The notes beneath the pieces were generated by a model. That model made no database searches. It worked only from the letters and a program-made list of their open reading frames with translations, and was not told where the DNA came from. A DNA stretch of 64,000 nt from Alentia gelatinosa (lineage: Eukaryota; Annelida; Polychaeta; Phyllodocida; Polynoidae). Location: the NCBI GenBank assembly GCA_950022655.1, contig OX465584.1, positions 6,271,694 to 6,335,693 on the forward strand, written 5' to 3'. This document shows positions 19,786-29,412 of this stretch, one piece after another (the first letter of the stretch is position 1; each line of letters begins with the position of its first letter). The position numbers were made by a program, and so were the translations under genes.

Positions 19786-19879
19786 GCGTGTACATTAACA
19801 ATGTTCAACCTGACCGTGACAATACACATACACCCTTTCCCCCAAACCCCAATTACCCTCTACATGCCGGCTTGATGCA

Positions 19880-20115
19880 TCCCCATGCCGACCCCTAATG
19901 CCCCCAGGGGGCGCAGTCTGCAGCGGTAACCCGGAACCGGAAGCCACCTAGCGGCCTCCGGGGAAATTGCCATGCGCGCCCTCTTGTGGGATGACGTCAT
20001 CAATGTGATGGGCCGTGTGACGATAGCAGACACGTGAGCCCAGCTACGCATGCGTATAGCGACCCTGTGGTGTCCTGATAGGACACTCCTGCCAATCGGC
20101 GGATTGGATAATGCG
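19880..20115. promoter_or_regulatory. GC-rich island with CTCF-like, NRF1-like and CCAAT motifs
   Basis: CCCCAGGGGGCGCAG at 19902-19916 matches the CTCF core; ACGCATGCGT at about 20046-20055 is a perfect NRF1-like palindrome; GCCAATCGGCGGATTGG at about 20091-20107 has opposed CCAAT boxes. Looks like a cis-regulatory island inside intron 2; factor binding is inferred. Confidence 0.35.
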
Positions 20116-20381
20116 GAAAGTAAGTGAAGCGTCATCTGAAGCTGTCAGTTTATCGTACTTCAAGCTTCATTGACGGGATTTCTTCTTCATTTATTGTTTC
20201 TTAATCTTGAATGACCTATCGATGATTTCCCCGATAAGTTGGGTTTATATAGATTTGATTTCGTGCTGCCGGATCTTCGGTGGAGCAGTGAGAGGAAAAG
20301 ATTACTGACAATCTACCACAGGTCGCCACAGGCAGCTCTGTAAACCAATCGAGGTTGATGTCGGAATACACCCGCCAGCGC

Positions 20382-20887
20382 ACCCCTCTCATAAGATCTC
20401 ACACTCTATAAGTGGTATTCTGTATTCCTGTCCCCTTCTCATAAGATCTCACACTCTCTAAGTGGTATTCTGTATTCCTGTCCCCCTCTCATAAGATCTC
20501 ACACTCTCTAAGTGGTATTCTGTATTCCTGTCCCCCTCTTATAAGATCTCACACTCTCTAAGTGATATTCTGTATTCCTGTCCCCCTCTTATAAGATCTC
20601 ACCCTCTCTAAGTGGTATTCTGTATTCCTGTCCCCCTCTCATAAGATCTCACACTCTCTAAGTGGTATTCTGTATTCCAGTCCAAATAAAGCCACTAGGG
20701 CGCCAAGTACACAGTATTCCCGCTAAGTGACATCATTGAGGTTATAGGAATCTTTGGGTTGGATTGATGTACGTGTTTATTCTCAAGGCTCTAAGCCCCT
20801 TTCTTTAAAAATTCTTCTCCCATAGAGCGTAGTGAAAACCTTGTACAGAATACCACTTAGAGGGTGTGAGATCTCATGAGAGGGGTG
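20382..20887. mobile_element. CTCACACTCTCTAAGTGG MITE, copy 2, with six-fold terminal duplication
   Basis: The left terminus CTCATAAGATCTCACACTC through TATTCTGTATTCCTGTCCCC (48 bp) is repeated six times (20387-20685) before the body; the right end is the inverted form ending GAGAGGGGTG at 20887. Confidence 0.9.
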
Positions 20888-21079
20888 GTACGGGAGACAG
20901 GCCAGTGGATTCTCAAGGCTCTGAGCCTAGTTTGTTAAGAATTCTTCTCCCATTTCTGTCCACAAAACCACTGTTTATTGTCTATGTCAGCAACGACGAC
21001 AGCATTTATAGATGACCTTCCATCGGCTAGGACTATTACCTGGAATATCATTAAATGATAACCCTGAGCTCCTTGGATC

Positions 21080-21412
21080 CTTTATCTCACCCCTGGTACA
21101 AGTTTAGCTGTAGGAATAACATTTCAGGATTTCAGAGGGAAGAAAAGACATCAAAATGGAGATCTAAACATTCCTAACTCTGGATTTGCAAAATAATTTG
21201 AATTATTCTGATATTGTGACACTATTCTAATGGACACACAAGGGATGAGATAAACCCAGAACCATACTCGAATTGTAAAATACATAATACTCCATTAATT
21301 TGGATGAGCCATAATCATCAATTGGCTTCACCTCGATGATAATTGCAGCCCATCCAAACTCGTAGAGTATTGTGTATTTATACAATTCTCATTCCAGTTC
21401 TATAAAAGAAAT
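21080..21412. mobile_element. Palindrome-plus-body element, ATCTCACCCC class
   Basis: Body TTTATCTCACCCCTGGTACA to GGGATGAGATAAAC (21083-21254), then palindrome with arms AATACTCCATTAATTTGG/CCAAACTCGTAGAGTATT and centre GGCTTCACCTCG. Inverted copy at 31220-31560, direct copy at 63140-63495. Confidence 0.8.
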
Positions 21413-21417
21413 GTGCT

Positions 21418-21750
21418 TTATTACCCACCTGATACGGAGTCTCCATACTAAGCCTATGGAGATTACAGATCGCTACTGAGTAGAATACGGACCTCCGGAA
21501 TCTCCTAGGAGGATACGGATTTTTGAGATGAAAGTAGTCCCAAACATAACTTCTTAATTACGTTGAAAAGTATTCTAACGATCATATTTATTGCTTAAAT
21601 CTAAAAATAAGTGAGTAATGAATACAACATTACCATAATTTCGATCTGTGTGGCCGTATTCTCCTTGTAGTTGACGCTACGCAATACTCGTCAACTACGA
21701 GGAGAATACGGCCACTCAGATCGAAATCATGGTAATATTGTGAATAAATC
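21418..21750. mobile_element. TTATTACCCACCT element plus GTTGACG palindrome
   Basis: 21418-21530 is the inverse of 3778-3876; 21625-21745 is a cleaner version of the 3507-3655 palindrome. The word GAATACGG is in both the body and the arms. Confidence 0.7.
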
Positions 21751-22029
21751 CGAACATTACCGCTTTCTACAAAAGTTCAAACGGCTCCTATAACAGCAGC
21801 TCATTAGCCAGATACCCTCAAAGACCTATATATGTGCACCACAGGGCTATTCATATAGCATATTTCATACAGGTTTACATCTTGATTTTTACTGGTCTGA
21901 ACCGTAATCGTGGGTACTATCCGGGTTAAAAAAGGTACCTTCGCAGGCATAAGTTATTTAACAGACCCCTGATTCCTATACATCAAACTTCAAAGCACGC
22001 ATCGTTGTACGTTTCCACAGGGATCAAAC

Positions 22030-22245
22030 TCTAAGCGAACGCTACCCACAGGTCGTCATTTACATTTCTCGCATTCTGATTGGAGGACGGGGACGCAGCT
22101 GTCGCCGCTCTGATTCCACCAATCGTTTTGCGACTCGCGCTCTTTGATGAGGTGATGCCCAGCGTCCCGACGCGCCCCCTGGCGGGCCTGGCGGGACGCG
22201 GCGTCTCTAATCGCATCCTCGACGTGTGATTGGTTCTTATTACTG
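22030..22245. promoter_or_regulatory. GC-rich island with three CCAAT boxes and a CTCF-like site
   Basis: CTGATTGGAGG (22076), CACCAATCG (22116) and GTGATTGGTTC (22226) surround CGCGCCCCCTGGCGGGCC at 22171-22188, a close match to the CTCF core in inverse orientation. Overlaps the candidate exon at 22064-22373. Confidence 0.4.
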
Positions 22246-22373
22246 ACCAGATTACTGCGCTTAATCTCGTTTGCGAGCAGAAAATTGTGTTGTGGGTGCG
22301 TGTGGGGGAGCCGTGGGGTTGGACTAGACTTGCTCAGGTCAGTAATATGAGAAAACATGGTTACAGAGCCCAT
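22064..22373 (-). CDS. Candidate alternative or extra exon in the zinc finger-PDZ1 intron
   Basis: A 310-base open stretch begins at ATG 22371-22373 and ends at a fair donor gtaaat (22063-22058) in phase 1, so it could join exon 3 as T|GC (Cys). The translation is of ordinary complexity, with charged segments such as NEIKRSNLVSNKNQSHVEDA and a Cys-containing end (LQSECEKC). No convincing acceptor lies at its upstream side, so it would have to be a first exon. It overlaps a GC-rich island with CCAAT boxes and a CTCF-like motif, which may instead be its whole explanation. I do not recognise the peptide. Confidence 0.2.
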
Positions 22374-22559
22374 AGGGGTGGCCGTTCGACGTTTTATGAC
22401 TCAGAAATACGGGTGGCCTCTTTTTAGTCAAAAGACCGAGAATGGCATCCCTACGGACTCAGTAACTGTGGGTTGTTTTTTTTTATTAATATATGTCTCC
22501 TAATCGTTTAAAATGCCAGTTTATTAACTCTCCTGCTCTGCGATTCACACCCCGTTCCC

Positions 22560-22825
22560 TAGACTTGCTCAAGTCTTTGATTATATGAACATTCATTAGA
22601 TTATTAAACACAAACAGAATAGAGTTCATTATGGTATGTATCATTCTCTGACTGGCCCATGAATCAAGACTTGTCCACTATGAACAGAATCTCCTGTTTA
22701 TGGCCGGAAGCCACTCCCTGTGACCCTATACCTCCACCTACCTCTCCCCCCCCCCCCCCCCCCCCCACTCTATCCCAGCGAGGAGGGTAGCCATGGGATG
22801 TAGGGACTGGAGCCAGTCTAGGGTG
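22560..22825. repeat. Interspersed repeat copy with poly-C run
   Basis: Copy of the element at 31645-32110, with a homopolymer of 21 C at 22746-22766. Confidence 0.8.
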
Positions 22826-22854
22826 GTACCTCTGGTGTGTTACATGTATTATCT

Positions 22855-23147
22855 TACCCCGATATTTTTCTCCATAGGCTTAACATTAGGAACTCGTACT
22901 CCACGGCCGTGAGGTTCGTGTATCTAATACTCAATGGCTAATTTGGTGATTCATTTTATCAATAAATAATGTTATACAGGGTGAGATAAAATCAGAAACC
23001 CACTCGATGACCATAACTTGGTCCGCACTCCACCTCGTTTGACTACAGAGTAATTCACTCTGCTTCGCTTCGTGAATTACTCTGCAGTCAAACTCGGTGG
23101 AGTACGGACCAAGCTTTTGTCATCTCGTGGGTTTCCTTCTAACAGTC
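22855..23147. mobile_element. Palindrome-plus-body element with matched CGTACTCCAC tag
   Basis: Body ATCTTACCCCG to GGGTGAGATAAAATC (22854-22995), palindrome 23000-23145 with centre TTCACTCTGCTTCGCTTCGTGAA. CGTACTCCACGG in the body (22895-22906) matches CCGTACTCCACCG, the complement of 23095-23107 in the arm. Confidence 0.78.
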
Positions 23148-23189
23148 CAAACCTGCTATAGAGGGCACAGAGAATTTTTTAGAGCGTTC

Positions 23190-23516
23190 TCAGGGATGAA
23201 TATACCTTGAGGCAGACCATGCTAGAAACGGATAATGCCTTGAGGCAGACCATGCTAGGGACGGATAATGCCTCAAGGCAGACCAGGCTAGGGACGGATA
23301 ATGCCTTGATACAGACCATGCTAGGGACGGATAATGCCTTGAGACAGACCATGCTAGGGACGGATAATGCCTTGAGACAGACCATACTAGGGACGGATAA
23401 TGCCTTGAGGCAGACCATACTAGGGATGGATAATGCCTTGAGACAGACCATGCTAGGGACGGATAATGCCTTGAGGCAGACCATACTAGGGATGGATAAT
23501 GCCTTGAGACCCGGCC
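23190..23516. repeat. 33-bp minisatellite, about ten copies
   Basis: Unit CCTTGAGACAGACCATGCTA plus GGGACGGATAATG. Unit length divisible by three opens frames on both strands; not a gene. Confidence 0.94.
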
Positions 23517-23919
23517 AAGAATAGAAAATTCTCTTATTTTCAATATTTACGTTCTTATCTTTCCTGTCAGTAAGTATTGCATCAACATGCATAAACGAGA
23601 CGTCCACAGAATGTAAGTTTAACATCATACTTAATGTTAAGAAATCACAATTTTACGGTTCAACGCTGGAGCAGTGGGATGTTTGTATACATCTGATCAA
23701 AAACCAAATCCCCTGTGAATCACTGGTTTCAGGTGGAAACGTCCCGTCCCCCCAAGTTGTGTCACGTCCCTCACGTTTCGTCCACGGTGGTTCACGGACG
23801 TCTACCGTGGGCCAAAACGTGGCCGCCGTGGCAGGTATAAACCTAGCATTACTCTTGACTAAATTATGCCGCCCATAGCCTCCCCTAAGGAATACTCTAC
23901 ACATCGGATATTTGAATCC

Positions 23920-24615
23920 TGGTATTTATACATGTATAGAACGTCTTGACCATGCTGTACATGCTACAAAACAAGATGATAATTCACGGTTGGTAGGGAA
24001 CGAGGCGTTTACACCGAGTTCCGTTCAAACCGTAAATTATTATCGAGTTTTGTGGCTTGTATAAGTATGGTAGGTCGTTCTATATTAACTATGTATCCTA
24101 CCCCTAATAAAAACGGCCATAGACTTAACATAGGGAAATTTTATGTGGCAGGCCGTGACATAAAGTGTTTTTTATGCCACTAGAGTAATAACAATATTGA
24201 CCAATCAGAGAGCAGGATGTCAGCTACTATGAAAAAAGTTCTGTTGGTCGTTGGCTCAATATTTATCTTTTTAACAGTAATATAAGCATAGACGGGGTAG
24301 GATAAATACGAAACCGAACTCGAGTTAGACTTGTCAATGTCTATGCCACTCTGGTCAGGTCTGCTCCTCACTACACTCGGCTACGCCTCGTGTAGTAATA
24401 CACGACCTTCCTGGCATAAACATTGACAAGTCTAACTCTCGTTTGGTTTCTACTAAATACCCGAAATTGAGGAAAAAAAACCGTTTATTTTATTTGGCTT
24501 AACAACTAATATTTTAATAAACGTTTACTGAAGTGTTCCGTATTTTCCCGTACGGAACACTGTCCCGTACAGTATTTTCACGTTATATGGCGAAACGGTG
24601 CATATGCACAGTATA
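23920..24615. mobile_element. Composite: two palindromes and an ATCCTACCCC body interleaved
   Basis: 23925-24095 is the GTTCCGTA-family palindrome, 24095-24300 a TATCCTACCCC...GGGGTAGGATA body, 24300-24470 the palindrome seen at 1711-1855, and 24455-24615 the rest of the GTTCCGTA body. The order suggests insertion of one element inside another. Confidence 0.7.
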
Positions 24616-25024
24616 TACAGCATGGGTATATAGTGATATATTTCCTCTGTTCACTGAAAATCTGAAAGAAATCTTAAGATTGTTATATTTTCTCAGGACT
24701 TATCCTCAGTCCCTCATCCCTCACCGCAGCCTTCGGGATCCAGACTGCCTGCAGTGCTTTTCTAGGGAGACTCCGGTTGTCGTTGGGTATATTTATGGGC
24801 AGTGGGAGCGGCTGTACTGGCAGGCGGCCATTTGAAGTAAGCCTCTCCATTACAAAGGGACATCTGTATACACCTGAGGATTAGGGGCTGAAGGGTCAGC
24901 GGTGGCGGGGCAATCTGTGCACAGCTGAAGGCAGTAGAAAGGCCCTGCAGCATGAGAGAGTATGCACATGGTGGAATAACACTGGTAAGGAATCCCAGAT
25001 ATGACGAGGGAATATGTGTTTATG

Positions 25025-25315
25025 TACATGTGATATTATCCTACCCCTTATAAAAAACGCCATAGGCTTAACATGGGATTTGTTTATTTCACAGGTGTGA
25101 CATACAGTGTTGTTTATGCCACTACTTTCTGATACTGGAAAAATATTGAAACGGGGTAGGATAAAATCTAGACGCCACTCGTTCGAGTTTGAGCTTATTT
25201 ATGCCACTCATTTTCTTGGCTCCGTAAAGTCACTCGTCTTCGACTCGTGAAATTATGGAGCCAACAAAATGCGTGGCATAAATAAACTCAGACTCAAACG
25301 AGTGACGTCTCTTGA
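25025..25315. mobile_element. Palindrome-plus-body element, copy 1 of the TTTATGCCACT pair
   Basis: Body TATCCTACCCCTTATAAAAA to CGGGGTAGGATAAAATC, then palindrome with arms CGTTTGAGTTTGAGC-like and centre CACTCGTCTTCGACTCGTG. Nearly identical to 36842-37125, so recent. Confidence 0.85.
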
Positions 25316-25348
25316 TATTCCCCAACCTTGAAGCTTCTGAAGAAAGGT

Positions 25349-25737
25349 GGTCTGCTGGGGTGGACAGAAATTACCAATCTGTTCACCCTCTTGGCCGCCT
25401 CCTTGTGGTGCAGACCGGATATGCTTGCACGCAAGCATAACTAAAGTGACCGGGCTTGTTGGGGAGTTAGCTCAGTGGTAAAGAGCACGGGACTTTGTTG
25501 ATTCGGGTCCCACTGCAGCCACTTTTCTCCTTCACCCCCCAGCAGTGGTAGGTTTACTGCTATATCAAAGGCCAATCATTCTCATACCATGTCTATGTGG
25601 TGTGGGAAGTAAAAGAACTCTCACCTCGGTAAATGTGTAGGGGTGGGATTTCTTCCTACATTCATCTCCTAGATTCGGTCAAATCCAAAGTCTAATTGAA
25701 CAAATTGGATGTTAAACTACCCAAACAAACAAACAAA
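25349..25737 (+). mobile_element. tRNA-derived SINE with 12-bp target duplication
   Basis: CTGAAGAAAGGT occurs perfectly at 25337-25348 and 25738-25749 as target site duplication. Inside, a pol III A box (TAGCTCAGTGGT, 25468-25479) and B-box-like GATTCGGGTCCC (25500-25511) form a tRNA-like head, and the element ends in (CAAA)n after GATGTTAAACTACCC. About 110 bases of non-tRNA sequence lie between the left duplication and the tRNA head. Confidence 0.8.
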
Positions 25738-25754
25738 CTGAAGAAAGGTATAGC

Positions 25755-25890
25755 ATTTCTTATCTCACCCCTGGTACAAGTTTAGCCATATGAATAACAT
25801 TAGAAAAAAATACTCAATGAACAACCCATAAGGTGACAATACTACGCCACGTCTGTGGCGTAGTGAATTTGAGATGACGTCACATATATA
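25755..25890. mobile_element. Truncated ATCTCACCCC-class body
   Basis: TTATCTCACCCCTGGTACAA followed by the AATACTCAATGAAC and ACGCCACGTCTGTGGCGTAG segments; same body as at 31400-31560 and 63140-63350, without the palindrome. Confidence 0.7.
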
Positions 25891-26084
25891 TACACACATA
25901 TTCATATAAATACTGAGATATCAATAGGGAATTCGCAAAGTACCTGACTACCACCTCTCTAATGAGAATGGCCAGGATTAATTCAGTATATCACTCTTTG
26001 AGAAGCAAAAATATATTCTTTCTTTTATTTGACTTTTCATGAAGGTTAGAGACACCAAGTTTTTTTCATTTACATAAAATCTGA

Positions 26085-26570
26085 TTACCTCTACCAGGCT
26101 TTGCTGTAACTCTCAGGTATCACTACATAAAATCTCAAAACCTCTACCACGCTTTCCTGTTTCTTTCAGGTATCACTACATAAAATCTCAAAACCTCTAC
26201 CACGCTTTACTGTACCTCTCAGGTATCACTACATAAAATCTGATTACCCCTACCACGCTTTCCTGTTTCTTTCAGGTATCACTACATAAAATCTCATTAA
26301 CTCTACCACACTTTGCTGTACCAATCAGGTATCACTACATAAACTCTCATTACCTCTACCATGATTTGCTCAACCTCTCAGGTATCACTACATAAAATCT
26401 CAATAACTCTACCACACTTTCATGTACCACCAGGTATCACTACTTAAATTCTCATTACCTCTACCATGACTTGCTCCACCTCTCAGGTATCACTATACAA
26501 AATCTCATTACCTCTACTACACTTTACTGCATCTCTAAAGTATCACTATATAAAATCAAATTACCGTTTG
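26085..26570. repeat. ~60-bp minisatellite, about eight copies
   Basis: Unit holds CAGGTATCACTACATAAAAT and CCTCTACCACGCTTT. Divergence rises toward the right end. Confidence 0.9.
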
Positions 26571-26789
26571 CAGTACCTCTCCGATATTCTTTACCTCTTA
26601 TTTGCCAAAATCTGGTTGGAGATCCCATTTACAGGGAAGTACAATATTGCACTTTGAAATTCAACCTCCTTATCTTTTAAACAATAGATCTTATTTTCCA
26701 TTTAAAGTTTCAACAGTACTATGAACCAAATCACATTACTTGTTGTACCTCGGGGAAGTAAACACTAAAACAATGCTTTTAACTCGCAC

Positions 26790-26844
26790 CTTTGTCCCCC
26801 AAGTCCAGCATACACAGACAGAAAATCGCTTCGACCTGCGACAT
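26790..26844 (-). CDS. Candidate alternative first coding exon (RING-less isoform)
   Basis: On the minus strand an ATG at 26842-26844 opens MSQVEAIFCLCMLDLGDK and ends one base into a codon at a possible donor, gtgcga (26789-26784). That phase joins exon 3 as G|GC, giving DKGSGSLPRL. The stretch lies in a GC-rich, CpG-containing island with a CCAAT box on the same strand about 190 bases upstream (around 27036-27044). Mammalian LNX1 is known to use an intronic start for a RING-less p70 form, so such an exon is plausible here. Phase agreement has a one-in-three chance, the donor is imperfect and the peptide is short, so this is a hypothesis. Confidence 0.3.
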
Positions 26845-26849
26845 GACTC

Positions 26850-27130
26850 CCAGAATTCCCTGCGCGCGCGGCTTTCTGGGTAATCCTGACAAATGTCGGA
26901 TTGATGAGAGTGAGGCGAGTCAGAGCCTCGGGGGGGAGAACGGGCTAAGTCTGACCTATCGCCTGCCACCGTCCAACCTGACCCAAATCCCCACTCCGAG
27001 CTGACCCACAGAGGTCACGTGACCATGTCCCTCGCTGCTGATTGGAGGAGGGAGTGGGAGGGACGCTCATGGAGCGTAGCGCCTTGATTACTGCATGCGC
27101 AAACACGGGAAGACATGGACAGAGGCAAGG
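26850..27130 (-). promoter_or_regulatory. GC-rich island, candidate internal promoter
   Basis: CpG-bearing sequence with an E-box GTCACGTGACC (about 27014-27024), a CCAAT box on the minus strand (27036-27044) and GCATGCGCAAAC (NRF1-like). Placed correctly to drive the candidate first exon at 26790-26844. Confidence 0.35.
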
Positions 27131-27540
27131 AACGGGGGGCTCTAACAGGGCGACCGCTTGGCTCTCAGGAAGAATCCTAACAATTCTGGGGACCCTTTAA
27201 TTATCCACTCCAAAGATACTTGAAGGTCCGAGGAGAGGTCTTAGGAGGGTTTGGGTTTAATAATTTGATTTATTGTGGGAAAGAACAGTTATGGCCAAAG
27301 ATCCACGAGGTATCTTCAAATTGGCGTTTAATGGTTTATCGTTGAGAAATGATACCTCGTGAAAAGTGTCCTGGACCTCTTTTGACTGGTGACACCCCCT
27401 GGGATATCCTGCGTGAATCAAACAAGAACAACTTAATGTATCCATTTTAACCTACAGATGCATCTTTGTTATAGACTGGACAAAAAACTGGCAGAGATAA
27501 AGCGAAAATATCGAAAATATTCATAAAAATTCATTTAGAA
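27131..27540. other. Intron 2, no recognisable feature
   Basis: Contains an imperfect inverted repeat GAGGTATC...GATACCTCGTG at 27306-27362 and nothing else recognised. Confidence 0.4.
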
Positions 27541-27544
27541 TTAT

Positions 27545-27672
27545 AAACGTGTGTCAGTGGATTCTCAAGTCTCTAAGCCTAGTTCGTTAAGAATTCTTCT
27601 CCCATAGAGCGCAGTGAGAACCTTGTACAGAATACGACTTAGAGAGTGTGTGATCTTATGAGAGGGGTGCAT
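27545..27672. mobile_element. CTCACACTCTCTAAGTGG MITE, 3' fragment
   Basis: CAGTGGATTCTCAAGTCTC to GAGAGGGGTGC, matching the right third of the copies at 20382 and 42076. Confidence 0.8.
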
Positions 27673-29250
27673 CAACACACACCTGTAACTGAGAAACTCA
27701 AACTCTGCTGGGTGAGTGCATGTGGTGCAAAGTGTAGGTAAGGCCCGTGTCCAGTGGCCGACGAAAACGGTGTAGATGTTTTTAGTTCGCCCACTTGAAC
27801 AATCTTGATTTATGAGCCTGTTGTGGTACTAAACTGGATATTGTACATCATATTTTATAACCCTGGTTTTAGTCTTGAAGCTTTGCTCTCTGCTGTAAAT
27901 CATGAATTATGAGCCTTATGTGGGAATAAAAACTAAATATTTGTTTTACTTCATGCCACTTGTGATTGCCATTATTACAATTCATGGTTAAGTTGTGAGG
28001 CCTTTCCTAAGTGGGATCGCAATCATGATGCACTTTGATAAATTTGGAGATCATTTTAAAATCCTCAGGGGCAATGAAACAGTATCAACTTGAGTCAGAA
28101 ATGCATACAGAGAATGGAATTCCGCCACTCATCTCTGAATGTAGGTAGATCATACTGGGATAGGCTGCCACGGAAACTACAAATTTTACCACAGGGGATC
28201 ATTTCAAAATGTAGGTGAGAGAAATATTGCCGCAAGTTTTGAACTCGCAGGATTTAGAATGAGCTAGATCAGAAGATCCGCCAAACTTGAGATCAAAAGA
28301 TCGTTGTACAGTTTTACCTCGTTACTGTTGTATAGGAGACAGAGCCATTGCTAGTTCATGAAGCAGTCACTAGGTGGCCAGCAGTATGGCAGGCTCCTTT
28401 GGGGGACAGAACCTGTATTCTGGCTCTTTGTTCTTACGAAATTCAACTGTCTTTCAATATTTTACTAAGGTTCCCTTGGCTCTCTACACCCATCCCAGAG
28501 CAGGATGGTATAATGATTAAACCCAGGAAATAAGGTTTTTCACACGGAACACTTTATATAAATATGTGAGCAAGGCTAGAGTTGTGACACTCCCAATTAT
28601 CACTCACTTCTTTCACACCTCCTTTAGTGAAGAACACCTACTTTTTCACCTCCATTAGTGAAGAACACCTACTCGGGGGCGTCATAGCAGACCCCATGGA
28701 TCATAGGCTATATGCCCTATAGTAGAGTTGTCTTGTCTTTATGTTTCTTGTATTGTACTGTCTCCTTTCTGACCCCGCTATGGAAGATCGCCAACTTGTA
28801 TGGGCAAATAGCGTCGTCGTTAGTTTTGTTGTTTTTTTAAATAAAAAAAAGCTTCACTGTCAGAGCTATACCTATGCATTGGGCTGGTATAAACGCAAAT
28901 AAAGAGTTAATGGAGAGTGCCTGATCATATTGATACACCATTTGGTATATGTATAGACAATTCCTTGCCTAGAAGAACAATGTACTTTCCATTGGCAACC
29001 AAATGAAGTATTAATAATTCATTGGACAAAAATAGGGCGATTTCTCAGAAACTAAACGACGCTGGGTCATATCTCTTTTGATTAATGCTGAGAACGAAAA
29101 TGAGTCAAATTTGATTTGCATCAGCAATGAAGTTCAAAATAATTTGATTTATCGAAGATTGATGTTTTTGATGATTGTGATTTTCTTGTTTATAACCAGG
29201 CAAACTTAACTGGATATGGATGAGTATATCATGATGTAAATAAACAAAAT
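27673..29250. other. Intron 2, AT-rich, no gene
   Basis: Only a MITE-end relative (AAGGCCCGTGTCCAGTGGCC, about 27740) is recognisable; the rest is plain AT-rich intronic sequence. Confidence 0.45.
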
Positions 29251-29254
29251 ATAT

Positions 29255-29412
29255 ACACAATAATGACTGGTTTTGATTACGAGTGGCAGTAATCTCCGAG
29301 TAGTTGATGCGTAGTAATATCCGAGCGATTAGCGAGTATATTACGTCGTCGACTACGAGGAGATTGCGGACACTCATAATTAAAACCAGTCATTATTGCA
29401 TGTATTATCCAT
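29255..29412. mobile_element. Palindrome copy (GACTGGTTTTG arms)
   Basis: Copy of 16115-16260 with the same GTAGTTGATGCGTAGTAATA centre; arms differ by scattered substitutions but remain complementary. Confidence 0.75.

Noticed and set aside
23179..23628. 149-codon minus frame with ALSVPSMVCLK repeats
   Set aside because: 33-bp minisatellite open on both strands.
25461..25520. A functional tRNA gene
   Set aside because: Only the A and B boxes are convincing; the acceptor stem does not close and the sequence continues into a SINE body with (CAAA)n tail and target duplication.
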